A stretch of DNA of 64,000 nt, taken from contig NZ_JANAVP010000020.1 of the NCBI RefSeq assembly GCF_024213665.1, forward strand, positions 1-64,000, in the 5' to 3' direction. Under the pieces are notes generated by a model. It saw nothing but the letters and a program-made list of their open reading frames with translations, was not told where the DNA came from and did not search any database. Origin of the DNA: Streptomyces sp. A3M-1-3. Its GTDB lineage: Bacteria; Actinomycetota; Actinomycetes; Streptomycetales; Streptomycetaceae. Numbering within the stretch: the first letter of the stretch is position 1; every line of letters begins with the position of its first letter. This document shows, piece after piece, positions 8,251 to 16,527 of this stretch. The position numbers and the translations under genes are program-made.

Positions 8251-8325
8251 CTCCGGGCCCCGCTCCGGGCCCGCTCCGGGCCCGCTCCGGGCCCGCTCCG
8301 GGCCCCGCTCCGGGCCCCTGGGCCC
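8251..8325. repeat. About six tandem 11-bp GCTCCGGGCCC units
   Basis: Head-to-tail copies of GCTCCGGGCCC, some with one extra C, fill the space between the winged-helix remnant and the prepilin peptidase, ending about 35 bp before its GTG. Each unit contains CCGGG, so the array can fold on itself. No function evident. Confidence 0.8.
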
Positions 8326-8360
8326 ATGACCCGTGGCGCGCCGGTCCCTATGGTCTGAGC

Positions 8361-9125
8361 GTGCACCTGCTGCTGATCGTCCTCGCCGCCGGCTTCGGCG
8401 CGGCCGCCGGCCTGCTGCTGCCGCGTGCGGCGTACCGGCTCGCCGTCGAGCCGGACCTCCCGTGGCGTACGGAGTGCCCGGCCGGCCACCCGCTCACGGG
8501 CCCGGCCGCGGGATGGCTGGGCCCCGCGCGCTGCCGCCCCTGTGCGGCGGCCCCGCCCCCCGCCCTGCCCGACCAGGGCCGGTACGGCGTGCGGCCGGCC
8601 GCCGCGGCCCTGCTCACCGGCGGTGTGTGTGCGGCGCTCGCCGCGGCCGCCGGGGCCGTGCCCGAGGTGGTCGTGTGGGTGCTGCTCGCGCCGGTCGTCG
8701 TGCTGCTCGCCCTGGTCGACCGCGCCGTGCACCGGCTGCCCGACGCCCTCACCCTCCCGCTGGCCGCCGCGGCCGCGACGCTCCTGGGGGTCGCCGCGCT
8801 GGTGCCCGGCGCCGCCGGGTCCTGGCGGCCGGCACTGCTCGGCGGGCTCGCCCTCGGCTGCGCGTACTTCGTACTGTTTCTGATCAACCCGAACGGCATG
8901 GGCTTCGGCGACGTCAAGCTGGCGCTCGCGCTGGGGGTAGCTCTTGGGTGGTACGGGTGGGGGGTATTGCTCGTCGGAGCCTTCGCGGGCTTCCTGTACG
9001 GCGCCGTGTACGGGCTCGGCCTTGTGCTGCGGGGCCGGGCGGGCCGTAAGACGGCGATGCCCTTCGGCCCGTCCATGGCCGCGGGGGCGTTCACCGGGCT
9101 GCTGCTGGGCGCACTCGGGACGTAA
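8361..9125 (+). CDS. Prepilin peptidase (A24 family)
   Basis: A 254-residue polytopic membrane protease that cleaves the leader of type IV prepilins or Flp-type pilins on the cytoplasmic face. The two catalytic aspartates are visible: LVDRAVHRLPD (Asp120) and the hallmark NGMGFGDVKLA (Asp184). An N-terminal domain holds three cysteines (39, 58, 61), reminiscent of the zinc-type Cys cluster of bifunctional enzymes but with only three ligands. Seven or eight hydrophobic segments follow. The start is GTG 8361. Its likely substrate class is represented at 4090-5640. Confidence 0.85.
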   Translation: MHLLLIVLAAGFGAAAGLLLPRAAYRLAVEPDLPWRTECPAGHPLTGPAAGWLGPARCRPCAAAPPPALPDQGRYGVRPAAAALLTGGVCAALAAAAGAVPEVVVWVLLAPVVVLLALVDRAVHRLPDALTLPLAAAAATLLGVAALVPGAAGSWRPALLGGLALGCAYFVLFLINPNGMGFGDVKLALALGVALGWYGWGVLLVGAFAGFLYGAVYGLGLVLRGRAGRKTAMPFGPSMAAGAFTGLLLGALGT

Positions 9126-9185
9126 TCCCGGTGAGTCGGTGCATGCCGCACCGCATGCGAAGGGTTATGGTGGAAACCCCCCCTC

Positions 9186-9225
9186 GGGCCGGTCCGTATC
9201 CCCCCCACGGACCGGCCCGTTTTTT
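9186..9225 (+). terminator. Strong intrinsic terminator of the prepilin peptidase gene
   Basis: A 12-bp perfect stem (GGGCCGGTCCGT with ACGGACCGGCCC), a C-rich 9-nt loop and a run of six T at 9220-9225. One of few T-tailed terminators in the window. It also faces the convergent aldo/keto reductase gene. Confidence 0.85.
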
Positions 9226-9278
9226 CTGCTCACGTTTCTGTGGGCCGGCTGTGGAGCTGCTGCCGGCCCCGCCCGGTG

Positions 9279-10325
9279 TCAGCCCCGCCCGGCCCAGATG
9301 TTCGTACCCGGGGTGGACACCGCGAACGAGTCGATCTCCGTCAGCTCCTCGTCCCTGAGCTTGGCACCGGCCAGCGCCGCAACGTTCTCCTCGAGCTGCT
9401 TCACGCTCGACGCGCCGATCAGCGCCGAGGTCATCCGCTCGTCCCGCAGCACCCAGGTGAGCGCGAGCTGGGCCAGCGACTGGCCGCGGCGCTGCGCGAT
9501 GTCGTTCAGCCCGTTCAGCCGGCGCAGGACCTCGTCCGACAGCAGCTCCGGGTCCAGCGACTTGCCCTGCGTGGCGCGCGAGCCCTCCGGGATGCCCTTC
9601 AGGTACTTGCCGGTGAGCAGTCCCTGTGCGAGCGGTACGAAGGAGATGCAGCCCATGCCGGCCTCCTCCAGCGTGTCGAGCAGGCTGTCGTCCTCCGTCC
9701 AGCGGTTGATCATGGAGTACGAGGGCTGGTGGATGAGCGCGGGGACTCCCATCTCCTTCAGCAGCCGGGCCGCTTCCGCCGTCTGCTCGGAGTTGTAGGA
9801 GGAGACGCCGACGTACAGCGCCTTGCCCTGCTGCACGGCGGACGCCAGCGCGCCCATCGTCTCCTCGAGCGGCGTTTCCGGGTCGAAGCGGTGCGAGTAG
9901 AAGATGTCGACGTAGTCGAGACCCATTCGGCCGAGCGAGGCGTCGAGTGAGGACAGCAGGTACTTGCGGGAGCCCCATTCGCCGTACGGCCCGGGGTGCA
10001 TCAGATAGCCGGCCTTGGTCGAAATGAGCAGCTCGTCCCGGTATGCCGAGAAGTCCTGTGCGAACATCTTGCCGAAGTTCAGCTCGGCGGAGCCGGGCGG
10101 CGGACCGTAGTTGTTCGCCAGGTCGAAGTGCGTCACACCCAGGTCGAACGCCCGGCGCAGGATCTCGCGCTGGGAGTCCAGCGTCCGGTCGTCGCCGAAG
10201 TTGTGCCAGAGGCCGAGGGAGATGGCGGGGAGCTTCAGGCCACTGCGCCCGGTGCGCCGGTACTCCATGGAGTCGTAGCGCGCGGCGTCCGCCCGGTAAA
10301 GGCTGGGGAGAGAGGATTCAGTCAC
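9279..10325 (-). CDS. Aldo/keto reductase (YghZ/Gpr-like)
   Basis: A 348-residue NADPH-dependent aldo/keto reductase, a TIM barrel reducing aldehydes or ketones. The catalytic tetrad is visible: Asp68 and Tyr73 in FDLANNYG, Lys104 in ISTKAGY and His145 in FYSHRFDP. The cofactor-binding end includes LIGASSVKQLEENVAAL. The N-terminus MEYRRTGRSGLKLPAISLGLWHNFG and the overall pattern fit the L-glyceraldehyde 3-phosphate reductase (YghZ) branch of AKR14. GTG 10325 selected because GGGAGG lies just upstream; longer in-frame reading adds unrelated residues. Monocistronic, convergent with the prepilin peptidase gene. Confidence 0.88.
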   Translation of the reverse strand: MTESSLPSLYRADAARYDSMEYRRTGRSGLKLPAISLGLWHNFGDDRTLDSQREILRRAFDLGVTHFDLANNYGPPPGSAELNFGKMFAQDFSAYRDELLISTKAGYLMHPGPYGEWGSRKYLLSSLDASLGRMGLDYVDIFYSHRFDPETPLEETMGALASAVQQGKALYVGVSSYNSEQTAEAARLLKEMGVPALIHQPSYSMINRWTEDDSLLDTLEEAGMGCISFVPLAQGLLTGKYLKGIPEGSRATQGKSLDPELLSDEVLRRLNGLNDIAQRRGQSLAQLALTWVLRDERMTSALIGASSVKQLEENVAALAGAKLRDEELTEIDSFAVSTPGTNIWAGRG

Positions 10326-10467
10326 GCTTCCCTCCCTATCACGGACTTGTGACACACCTGGGTTGGGCCGCTGACAGCCGTGCGCAGTAGTGTGGCGGCC
10401 TCGGGGGACAGACTGACATTCCACGCTGACATCGCACGGAGTCATTGCACGGAGGGGCTGGAAGATC

Positions 10468-11229
10468 GTGAACCTGCGCGACCTGGTGTACGGGCTCTAC
10501 GCACGCCGGGTGGAAGGCCGACTCGACCACGCCCAGGTGCCCAAGCACATCGGCGTCATCCTCGACGGCAACCGGCGCTGGGCGAAGGCGTCCGGCGGTA
10601 CGACCGAGCAGGGCCACCAGGCCGGCGCGGACAAGATCCTGGAAATGCTGGGCTGGTGTGACGAGACCGACGTCGAGGTCGTCACCCTCTGGATGCTGTC
10701 CACGGACAACCTCGACCGGCCCGAGGAGGAGCTCCGCCCGCTCCTCGGCATCATCGAGAACACGGTCCGCAACCTCGCCGCCGACGGCCGCTGGCGGGTG
10801 CACCACGTGGGCACGCTCGATCTGCTGCCCGCCCGCACCCAGTCCGTACTGAAGGAGGCCGAACAGGCCACCGTCGGCAACAGCGGAATACTCGTCAACG
10901 TGGCCGTGGGGTACGGCGGCCGTCAGGAGATCGCCGACGCCGTGCGCTCGCTCCTCCTGGAGCACGCCGACAAGGGCACCTCCTTCGAGGAGCTCGCCGA
11001 GATCATCGACGTCGAGCACATCTCGGAGCACCTCTACACCCGCGGCCAGCCGGACCCGGATCTGGTCATCCGTACCAGCGGCGAGCAGCGCCTGTCCGGC
11101 TTCATGCTCTGGCAGAGCGCGCACTCCGAGTACTACTTCTGCGAAGTCTTCTGGCCGGCCTTCCGCAAGGTGGACTTCCTCCGCGCCCTGCGCGACTACG
11201 CGGCCCGCCACCGCCGCTACGGCTCCTAG
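10468..11229 (+). CDS. cis-Prenyltransferase (isoprenyl transferase, UppS family)
   Basis: A 253-residue cytosolic enzyme condensing isopentenyl diphosphate with an allylic diphosphate to make a Z-polyprenyl chain, the precursor of lipid carriers. The signature HIGVILDGNRRWAK contains catalytic Asp33 and the diphosphate-binding GNRRW (34-38). The C-terminal block DLVIRTSGEQRLSGFMLWQSAHSEYYF binds the IPP diphosphate and Mg. Actinobacteria usually encode two such enzymes, one making short chains and one decaprenyl or undecaprenyl; which this is cannot be told from sequence alone. GTG 10468 follows AGGGGCTGGAAG. Supply of isoprene units depends on ispH, present at 37355. Confidence 0.88.
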   Translation: MNLRDLVYGLYARRVEGRLDHAQVPKHIGVILDGNRRWAKASGGTTEQGHQAGADKILEMLGWCDETDVEVVTLWMLSTDNLDRPEEELRPLLGIIENTVRNLAADGRWRVHHVGTLDLLPARTQSVLKEAEQATVGNSGILVNVAVGYGGRQEIADAVRSLLLEHADKGTSFEELAEIIDVEHISEHLYTRGQPDPDLVIRTSGEQRLSGFMLWQSAHSEYYFCEVFWPAFRKVDFLRALRDYAARHRRYGS

Positions 11230-11233
11230 TCTA

Positions 11234-11452
11234 GGGGGTGTCCGGCCGATCATGCCGGGCTCCCGTCGCCTCGCACGCACATCTGCCGCGTTGGCCAAAT
11301 CCACCCATAGCTCCGCTATGGCCGAATCCGGCCGCCTTGCAGCTGCGCTCGGCATCCGGAGGATGAATCAAAGAGCCGAGACGGAGCGAGCGGAGCGAGT
11401 GCAGTGCACCAGCCGCCGCTCGCTGATCCGGCCTGATCGACCGGACACCCCC
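11234..11452. mobile_element. MITE-like non-autonomous element, 219 bp
   Basis: The left end GGGGGTGTCCGGCCGATCA... (11234-11258) and right end (11428-11452) form 25-bp terminal inverted repeats matching at 23 positions. The inside is non-coding and holds a perfect hairpin, CCATAGC-TCC-GCTATGG (11305-11321). TA precedes the left end and AA follows the right end, so a TA target duplication of IS630/mariner type is possible but imperfect. It begins only 4 bp after the prenyltransferase stop. I recall similar intergenic copies in other Streptomyces genomes but could not check. Confidence 0.7.
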
Positions 11453-11778
11453 AAGCCCTGCACCCCACCAGCCCCGGCGCCTTCACCAGCCGTTCACGAA
11501 CCGTCCGTCATATGCCATGGCATGGCGGCGCGTGTTCGAGGGAATACCCCTTCCAGGTCGACGTCCGAAAAGCACCGTCGGAGGACGTCGCATCTCAGTG
11601 GACGGCATGGGGTCGTCCGCCCGGGAGGCCCTTTGCACCAGGACGACCGTGTGGTTCGCACGAACCTCGTGGACGCGACGGAGGGCCGGCGCTCGGCCCG
11701 CGCATCGTGGCCTGAGCCCGGTCCTACTGCCCGCGACGCCGTCGCACCCCGACCTCATCCGAGGGGGTACGTCCTTCC
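11453..11778. other. Non-coding stretch upstream of phoH
   Basis: Between the MITE-like element and the PIN-PhoH gene I see no credible gene. The segment should contain the phoH promoter; no clear -35/-10 pair stands out. The GAGGGGG at 11761-11767 is the ribosome site. Confidence 0.4.
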
Positions 11779-13095
11779 GTGGTGACCAGCACAAAGCGCC
11801 GCATGCCCGACAGGCGCACCTACGTTCTCGACACCAGCGTCCTGCTGGCCGACCCGAACGCCGTGACCCGCTTCGACGAGCACGAGGTCGTGCTCCCGAT
11901 CGTCGTCATCACGGAGTTGGAGGCCAAGAGGCACCATCCGGAGCTCGGCTACTTCGCCCGGCAGGCACTGCGCCTTCTGGACGACTTCCGTATCCGGTAC
12001 GGCCGTCTCGACGCCCCCATCCCTCTCGGGGATCTGGGCGGCTCGCTGCGCGTCGAGCTCAACCACTCCGATCCCGGCGTGCTTCCGGCCGGCTTCCGTT
12101 TGGGGGACAACGACTCACGGATTCTCGCGGTCGCACGCAATCTGCAGGCCGAGGGGTACGACGTCACGGTCGTGTCGAAAGACCTTCCGCTGCGCATCAA
12201 GGCCTCGTCGGTCGGCCTGCTCGCCGAGGAGTACCGGGCCGAACTCGCCATCACCGACTCCGGCTGGACCGGTATGAGCGAACTGGCGCTCTCGGCGGAG
12301 CAGGTGGACCTCCTCTACTCCGAGGACACGCTGTACGTGCCGGAGGCGAGCGAAATGCCCGTCCACACCGGCCTGGTGCTCCAGTCCGAGCGCGGCAAGG
12401 CCCTCGGCCGTATCACGGCCGAGGGAAATGTCCGGCTCGTCCGCGGGGACCGCGAGGCCTTCGGCATCCATGGCCGCAGCGCCGAGCAGCGCATCGCGCT
12501 CGACCTGCTCCTCGACCCCGACATCGGCATCGTCTCGATGGGCGGCCGGGCGGGTACGGGCAAGTCCGCGCTGGCGCTGTGCGCGGGGCTCGAAGCCGTA
12601 CTGGAGCGCAGGCAGCACCAGAAGGTGATGGTCTTCCGGCCGCTGTACGCGGTGGGCGGGCAGGAGCTCGGATACCTCCCCGGCACCGAGGCCGAGAAGA
12701 TGAGCCCCTGGGCGCAGGCGGTGTTCGACACCCTCTCCGCCGTGGCCGGCCGTGAAGTGATCGAGGAGGTACTGGGGCGCGGCATGCTCGAGGTGCTGCC
12801 GCTCACGCACATCCGGGGCCGCTCGCTGCACGACGCGTTCGTGATCGTCGACGAGGCGCAGTCCCTGGAACGGAACGTCCTGCTGACCGTTCTGTCCCGG
12901 ATCGGGGCGAACTCCCGAGTCGTACTGACCCATGACGTCGCCCAGCGCGACAACCTCAGGGTCGGCCGGTACGACGGAGTGGTCGCCGTGGTCGAGAAGT
13001 TGAAGGGGCATCCGCTCTTCGCGCATGTCACCCTCACCCGCTCGGAGCGCTCGCAGATCGCCGCGCTCGTGACCGAAATGCTGGAGGAAGGTTAG
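11779..13095 (+). CDS. PIN-PhoH (PhoH2) ribonuclease/ATPase
   Basis: A 438-residue two-domain protein. Residues 13-150 form a PIN ribonuclease domain ([38 protein letters not shown] with acidic metal ligands). Residues 235-430 form a PhoH P-loop ATPase with Walker [10 protein letters not shown] (about 255-263) and Walker [11 protein letters not shown] (about 353-362). PhoH2 proteins in mycobacteria have sequence-dependent RNase and RNA-unwinding activity and there pair with an upstream antitoxin, PhoAT; no equivalent small gene is evident here. The GTG at 11779 is behind GAGGGGG. A hairpin follows the stop. Confidence 0.88.
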   Translation: MVTSTKRRMPDRRTYVLDTSVLLADPNAVTRFDEHEVVLPIVVITELEAKRHHPELGYFARQALRLLDDFRIRYGRLDAPIPLGDLGGSLRVELNHSDPGVLPAGFRLGDNDSRILAVARNLQAEGYDVTVVSKDLPLRIKASSVGLLAEEYRAELAITDSGWTGMSELALSAEQVDLLYSEDTLYVPEASEMPVHTGLVLQSERGKALGRITAEGNVRLVRGDREAFGIHGRSAEQRIALDLLLDPDIGIVSMGGRAGTGKSALALCAGLEAVLERRQHQKVMVFRPLYAVGGQELGYLPGTEAEKMSPWAQAVFDTLSAVAGREVIEEVLGRGMLEVLPLTHIRGRSLHDAFVIVDEAQSLERNVLLTVLSRIGANSRVVLTHDVAQRDNLRVGRYDGVVAVVEKLKGHPLFAHVTLTRSERSQIAALVTEMLEEG

Positions 13096-13100
13096 ATCGT

Positions 13101-13135
13101 CCCCTTTGCGTAGAGAAGCCTCTACGCAAAAGGGG
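13101..13135 (+). terminator. phoH terminator hairpin
   Basis: CCCCTTTGCGTAGAG pairs with CTCTACGCAAAAGGGG around a short loop, starting 5 bp after the phoH stop. Long stem, no T run. Confidence 0.7.
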
Positions 13136-13145
13136 CAAGGCAGTT

Positions 13146-13187
13146 GGCGCCGCCCGGCAAAGCGCAGGAGCTTAGCCGGGCGGCGCC
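13146..13187. repeat. 13-bp perfect inverted repeat, second hairpin
   Basis: GGCGCCGCCCGGC (13146-13158) and GCCGGGCGGCGCC (13175-13187) are perfect complements separated by 16 nt. Directly after the phoH hairpin; either a backup terminator or a structured RNA. Confidence 0.65.
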
Positions 13188-13517
13188 GCGTTGCGCGCCC
13201 CTTTCCGTAAAACAGCTGGGACAAACGAGGTGTGAGGTTTCACACGCAACGGAGAATTGCTTCGTGGCGTCGGCTTCCGGCAGAGTCTTGCTTCCGTCAG
13301 GCCCCGCATACGGCACACCTGTACCTCCAGAGGTACGGAGCACCACACAACTCAACAGCCGTTAGCCGTATGCCGCCCGAGCACCACGCGGCAATCCCCG
13401 CAAGGGAGTTGCCCACGGGCCCGCGCCTCCAGTGACCAGTCGCAATCGGAGGCCAGCGCCAGGGGCACGATTGCGTCCGCGAGGTCACCGCTGCGGAAGC
13501 TGCTGGAAGGACACAGT
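13188..13517 (+). promoter_or_regulatory. Long leader of the secreted transglycosylase gene
   Basis: 330 bp with no gene. It contains GTGTGAGGTTTCACAC (near 13230) and a second near-perfect hairpin, GTACCTC-CA-GAGGTAC (13321-13336). Cell-wall hydrolase genes of this type in Streptomyces are often preceded by a ydaO c-di-AMP riboswitch, but I could not find its conserved blocks here. Possibly a different structured leader. Confidence 0.4.
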
Positions 13518-14213
13518 GTGAGCCGGATCTCGGTCCGGGGATTCGCCGTGGCATCTGCCACTGCGGTCACCACAGTCGGCGCCGTCGTGGGTGTTGCCTC
13601 GGGCAACACCCAGCCCTCGAACGACCTCGAGGCGACCGCAGCCGGCACGACTCTCCTCACAGACATACCCGTTGGCGAGCAGGCGCAGGTCCAGACCGCG
13701 TCTCTGACCCAGCAGGCCGACGCCCAGGCTGCCGCCGCGGACACCGCGGCGAAGAAGTCCGCCGAGGAGGCCGCGCGACTGCAGGCCGCCAAGGACGCCA
13801 AGGCGAAGAAGGAAGCCGCCGAGGAGAAGGCCGAGCGCGAGCGCGAGGCGAAGGAAGCCGAGCAGGCTGCCAGCCGCTCCGCGGCCCGCGACGCGTCCAC
13901 GTTCTCGGTGCAGAGCTCGTACACCGTCGAGCAGGTCAAGGCCATCGCGCGCCAGATGGTGCCGGCCGACCAGTTCCAGTGCTTCAGTAACATCGTGAAC
14001 CACGAGTCCACCTGGAACTACCGCGCGGAGAACCCGTCCTCGGGCGCCTACGGTCTCGTCCAGGCGCTGCCCGCCTCCAAGATGGCCTCCGCGGGCGCCG
14101 ACTGGCGGACCAACCCGGCGACCCAGATCAAGTGGGGCCTCAACTACATGGACAGCCGCTACGGCAGCCCGTGCGGTGCCTGGAGCTTCTGGCAGGCCAA
14201 CAACTGGTACTAG
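13518..14213 (+). CDS. Secreted SLT-type lytic transglycosylase
   Basis: A 231-residue exported murein hydrolase. A weak signal peptide or anchor covers about residues 1-30 (RISVRGFAVASATAVTTVGAVVGVASG). Residues 64-122 are a Lys/Glu/Ala-rich coiled coil. The C-terminal domain is a short transglycosylase-like fold with NHESTWNYRAENPSSGAYGLVQ; Glu163 is the likely catalytic acid. Cys155 and Cys205 could form a disulfide. The end, SPCGAWSFWQANNWY, is typical. It would cleave peptidoglycan glycan strands during growth or germination. GTG 13518 is chosen because GGAAGGA is six bases upstream; longer in-frame reading lacks a signal peptide. Confidence 0.85.
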   Translation: MSRISVRGFAVASATAVTTVGAVVGVASGNTQPSNDLEATAAGTTLLTDIPVGEQAQVQTASLTQQADAQAAAADTAAKKSAEEAARLQAAKDAKAKKEAAEEKAEREREAKEAEQAASRSAARDASTFSVQSSYTVEQVKAIARQMVPADQFQCFSNIVNHESTWNYRAENPSSGAYGLVQALPASKMASAGADWRTNPATQIKWGLNYMDSRYGSPCGAWSFWQANNWY

Positions 14214-14260
14214 GTCCTGTCCGGCCCGCGCACCGAAAGGGGCCGGCCGACGTCAACTTC

Positions 14261-14297
14261 GCGGAGCCCCTCGCCGTCCTACGGTGAGGGGCTCCGC
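14261..14297 (+). terminator. Terminator after the transglycosylase gene
   Basis: A 17-bp stem with a single G-T pair and a 3-nt loop (14261-14277 with 14281-14297), in the short gap before the next gene. Confidence 0.75.
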
Positions 14298-14331
14298 GCG
14301 TGTACGGTCGCCCGGGGGGAAGGGAAGCATC

Positions 14332-15756
14332 ATGTCGAACATGCCAGGCTGGCTGGGCCGGCTCGGAACCGGGCTGACCCGGATGGAAGAGCGCCTGGGC
14401 GAGCGCCGCGCCGCAAGCCAGGCGGACGACGACGCGGACACGGGGGACGCGGATCGCGCGAGGCCGGCGGGCCGCGTCGCCGATCGCGCGGACCAAGCGG
14501 GATACGAGGGCCAGGCGGGACATGCGGGCCAAGCGGTCATAGCGCAGGAGGCCGCAGGCCGGCCCGCCGCGCCCGCTCCCGATCACGTCCCCGCGCCGCC
14601 CGCCTACTCACCGGCCGTCGCGGCCCGGCCGCACCCCGTGGACGCCGTCCCCTGGGGCATGCGGGTCGCGGCCGAGGCGAGCTGGCGGCTGCTCGTACTG
14701 GCGGGCATGCTCTGGGTGTTGATGCGGATCATCAGCGAGATCCGCCTGGTGGTCCTCGCGTTCGTCGCGGCACTCCTGATCACCGCGCTCCTCCAGCCCA
14801 CCGTGGCCCGGCTCCGGCGCCTCGGCCTGCCGCGCGGACTCGCCACGGCCGTCACCGCCGTCGCCGGCTTCATCATCATCGGACTCGTCGGCTGGTTCGT
14901 GGTCTGGCAGGTCATGGAGAACCTCGACAACCTCTCCGACCGGGTCAAGGACGGCATCGAGGAGCTCAAGCGCTGGGCGCTGGACAGCCCGTTCCATGTC
15001 ACCGAGAAGCAGATCAACGACATCGCGAAGAACCTCAGCGACACGGTCGGGACGAACACCGAGGAGATCACCTCGGCCGGACTCCAGGGCGTGACCGTGA
15101 TGGTCGAGCTCCTCACCGGCATGCTCCTGGCGATGTTCTCGACGCTCTTCCTGCTGTACGACGGCAAGCGCATCTGGCAGTGGGTGCTCAAGCTGGTCCC
15201 GGGCCAGGCCCGGCCGGGCGTCGCCGGCGCCGGTCCGCGTGCCTGGCGCACGCTCACCGCCTATGTGCGCGGCACGGTGATAGTGGCCCTGATCGACGCG
15301 ATCTTCATCGGCCTCGGCATCTACTTCCTCGATGTCCCCATGGCCGTGCCGCTGGCCGTGTTCATCTTCCTGTTCGCCTTCATCCCGCTCGTCGGCGCGG
15401 TCGTCTCCGGTGCGCTGGCCGTGGTCGTCGCCCTGGTCACCCAGGGCGTGTTCACCGCGCTGATGGTGCTGGTGGTCGTACTCGCCGTACAGCAGCTCGA
15501 AGGCCATGTGCTGCAGCCGTTCATCCTCGGCCGCGCGGTCCGCGTGCATCCCCTCGCGGTGGTCCTCGCGGTCGCCGCGGGTGGCCTGGTCGCGGGCATC
15601 GGCGGCGCGGTGGTGGCGGTACCGCTGGTGGCCGTGACCAATACGGTGGTCGGCTATCTGCGGGCGTACTCCCGCGGACAGGCGCTCCGCATCGGCCCGG
15701 CGCCGCACGGCGCGACGGCGGTCGGTAACGCGCCGACGACGGAACGGGACAGCTGA
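14332..15756 (+). CDS. AI-2E family transporter (PerM-like permease)
   Basis: A 474-residue membrane protein. Residues 1-100 are a cytoplasmic low-complexity extension rich in Ala, Asp and Arg, which is unusual for the family. From about residue 110 there are seven or eight hydrophobic segments with the family pattern: an extramembrane helical domain (MENLDNLSDRVKDGIEELKRW), then FIFLFAFIPLVGAVVSG and the C-terminal LEGHVLQPFILGRAVRVHPLAVV. The last is a near-invariant motif of this family. Members have been linked to autoinducer-2 export or Na+/H+ exchange; the substrate here is unknown. ATG 14332 follows GGGGGAAGGGA. Confidence 0.85.
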   Translation: MSNMPGWLGRLGTGLTRMEERLGERRAASQADDDADTGDADRARPAGRVADRADQAGYEGQAGHAGQAVIAQEAAGRPAAPAPDHVPAPPAYSPAVAARPHPVDAVPWGMRVAAEASWRLLVLAGMLWVLMRIISEIRLVVLAFVAALLITALLQPTVARLRRLGLPRGLATAVTAVAGFIIIGLVGWFVVWQVMENLDNLSDRVKDGIEELKRWALDSPFHVTEKQINDIAKNLSDTVGTNTEEITSAGLQGVTVMVELLTGMLLAMFSTLFLLYDGKRIWQWVLKLVPGQARPGVAGAGPRAWRTLTAYVRGTVIVALIDAIFIGLGIYFLDVPMAVPLAVFIFLFAFIPLVGAVVSGALAVVVALVTQGVFTALMVLVVVLAVQQLEGHVLQPFILGRAVRVHPLAVVLAVAAGGLVAGIGGAVVAVPLVAVTNTVVGYLRAYSRGQALRIGPAPHGATAVGNAPTTERDS

Positions 15757-15765
15757 CCTGGTGGG

Positions 15766-16377
15766 TCAGGACAGGCTTTCCCCGGCCTTCAGGAGGGCCG
15801 CGACGTCGAGGGTGACCTTGGCGCCGATCGACTCCGGCAAGGTGACCTGCTGGCCAGGTGCGTAGAGGGCGTGCTTGTCGTACTCGTTGGGGAGGGGGTC
15901 CGTCAGCACGCGCACCCGCCCGTTCTTGCGGTCGACGATCACGTATACGGGGATCTTGGCCTCGGCGTATGCGCGGACCTTGTTCCGCAGGTCGTTGTTG
16001 TAGTTGCTGCTGGTGACTTCCAGGACCAGGCGGAAGCAGGCGGGGTCGTAGCAGTTGTTCTCGATGAGGTGCTCTTCGATATCCGCGTCAACCACGGCGA
16101 AGTCGGGGATGGCATAGTCCTCCGGACCGTCAGGGAGCCAGACGCCGACACCCTGGGCGACCGAGGTCTCTCCGCCGTGCAGCCCGGCCGCGAGGAAGGG
16201 GATCATCAGGTCGGTCAGAGCGCGAGCATGTGGGAAATCCGGGGGCGGGGTCACGACGATGACTCCTCCGATGATCTCGACGCGGAAGCCGGGGTTCTGC
16301 TCCATGAGCTGGTTGGCTGCTTCGAGCAGGGTCGCCGGCGTGTCGCGATGGGGCTGCTCGACTGCTGCGGCAGACAT
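15766..16377 (-). CDS. Uma2 (DUF820) family putative endonuclease
   Basis: A 203-residue protein of the Uma2/DUF820 group, a PD-(D/E)XK nuclease superfamily branch greatly expanded in Streptomyces and cyanobacteria. Visible elements are the N-terminal helix, FRVEIIGGVIVVTPPP, the acidic strand YAIPDFAVVD, and RLVLEVTSSNYNNDLRNKVRAYAEAKIPVYVIVDRKNGRVRVL, where E and the later K supply active-site residues. Substrate and purpose unknown. ATG 16377 lies just behind AGGAGG. It stands alone, downstream of the ahpCD unit and separated from it by a strong palindrome. Confidence 0.82.
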   Translation of the reverse strand: MSAAAVEQPHRDTPATLLEAANQLMEQNPGFRVEIIGGVIVVTPPPDFPHARALTDLMIPFLAAGLHGGETSVAQGVGVWLPDGPEDYAIPDFAVVDADIEEHLIENNCYDPACFRLVLEVTSSNYNNDLRNKVRAYAEAKIPVYVIVDRKNGRVRVLTDPLPNEYDKHALYAPGQQVTLPESIGAKVTLDVAALLKAGESLS

Positions 16378-16468
16378 GGCGCCTCCTGGTGGCTGGTGTC
16401 GAGAGCATCATCGTAGGCCCGGCCGCCCCGGCATGTCCGGTAACGGAACGTGCACTCGTACGAGTGAA

Positions 16469-16512
16469 CGAAGGGGCCCACCGTCCGGAATTCCGGACGG
16501 TGGGCCCCTTCG
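16469..16512 (-). terminator. 44-bp perfect palindrome, ahpCD terminator
   Basis: A perfect uninterrupted palindrome of 44 bp centred on GGAATTCC, located 15 bp after the ahpD stop. It forms a cruciform/hairpin with essentially no loop and no T tail. Most likely the transcription end of ahpCD. Confidence 0.75.
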
Positions 16513-16527
16513 CGTGCGTACGAGCGA

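Noticed and set aside
13188-13517. ydaO-yuaA (c-di-AMP) riboswitch before the transglycosylase gene
   Set aside because: Expected from gene type, but the conserved sequence blocks were not found on reading; only simple hairpins are present.
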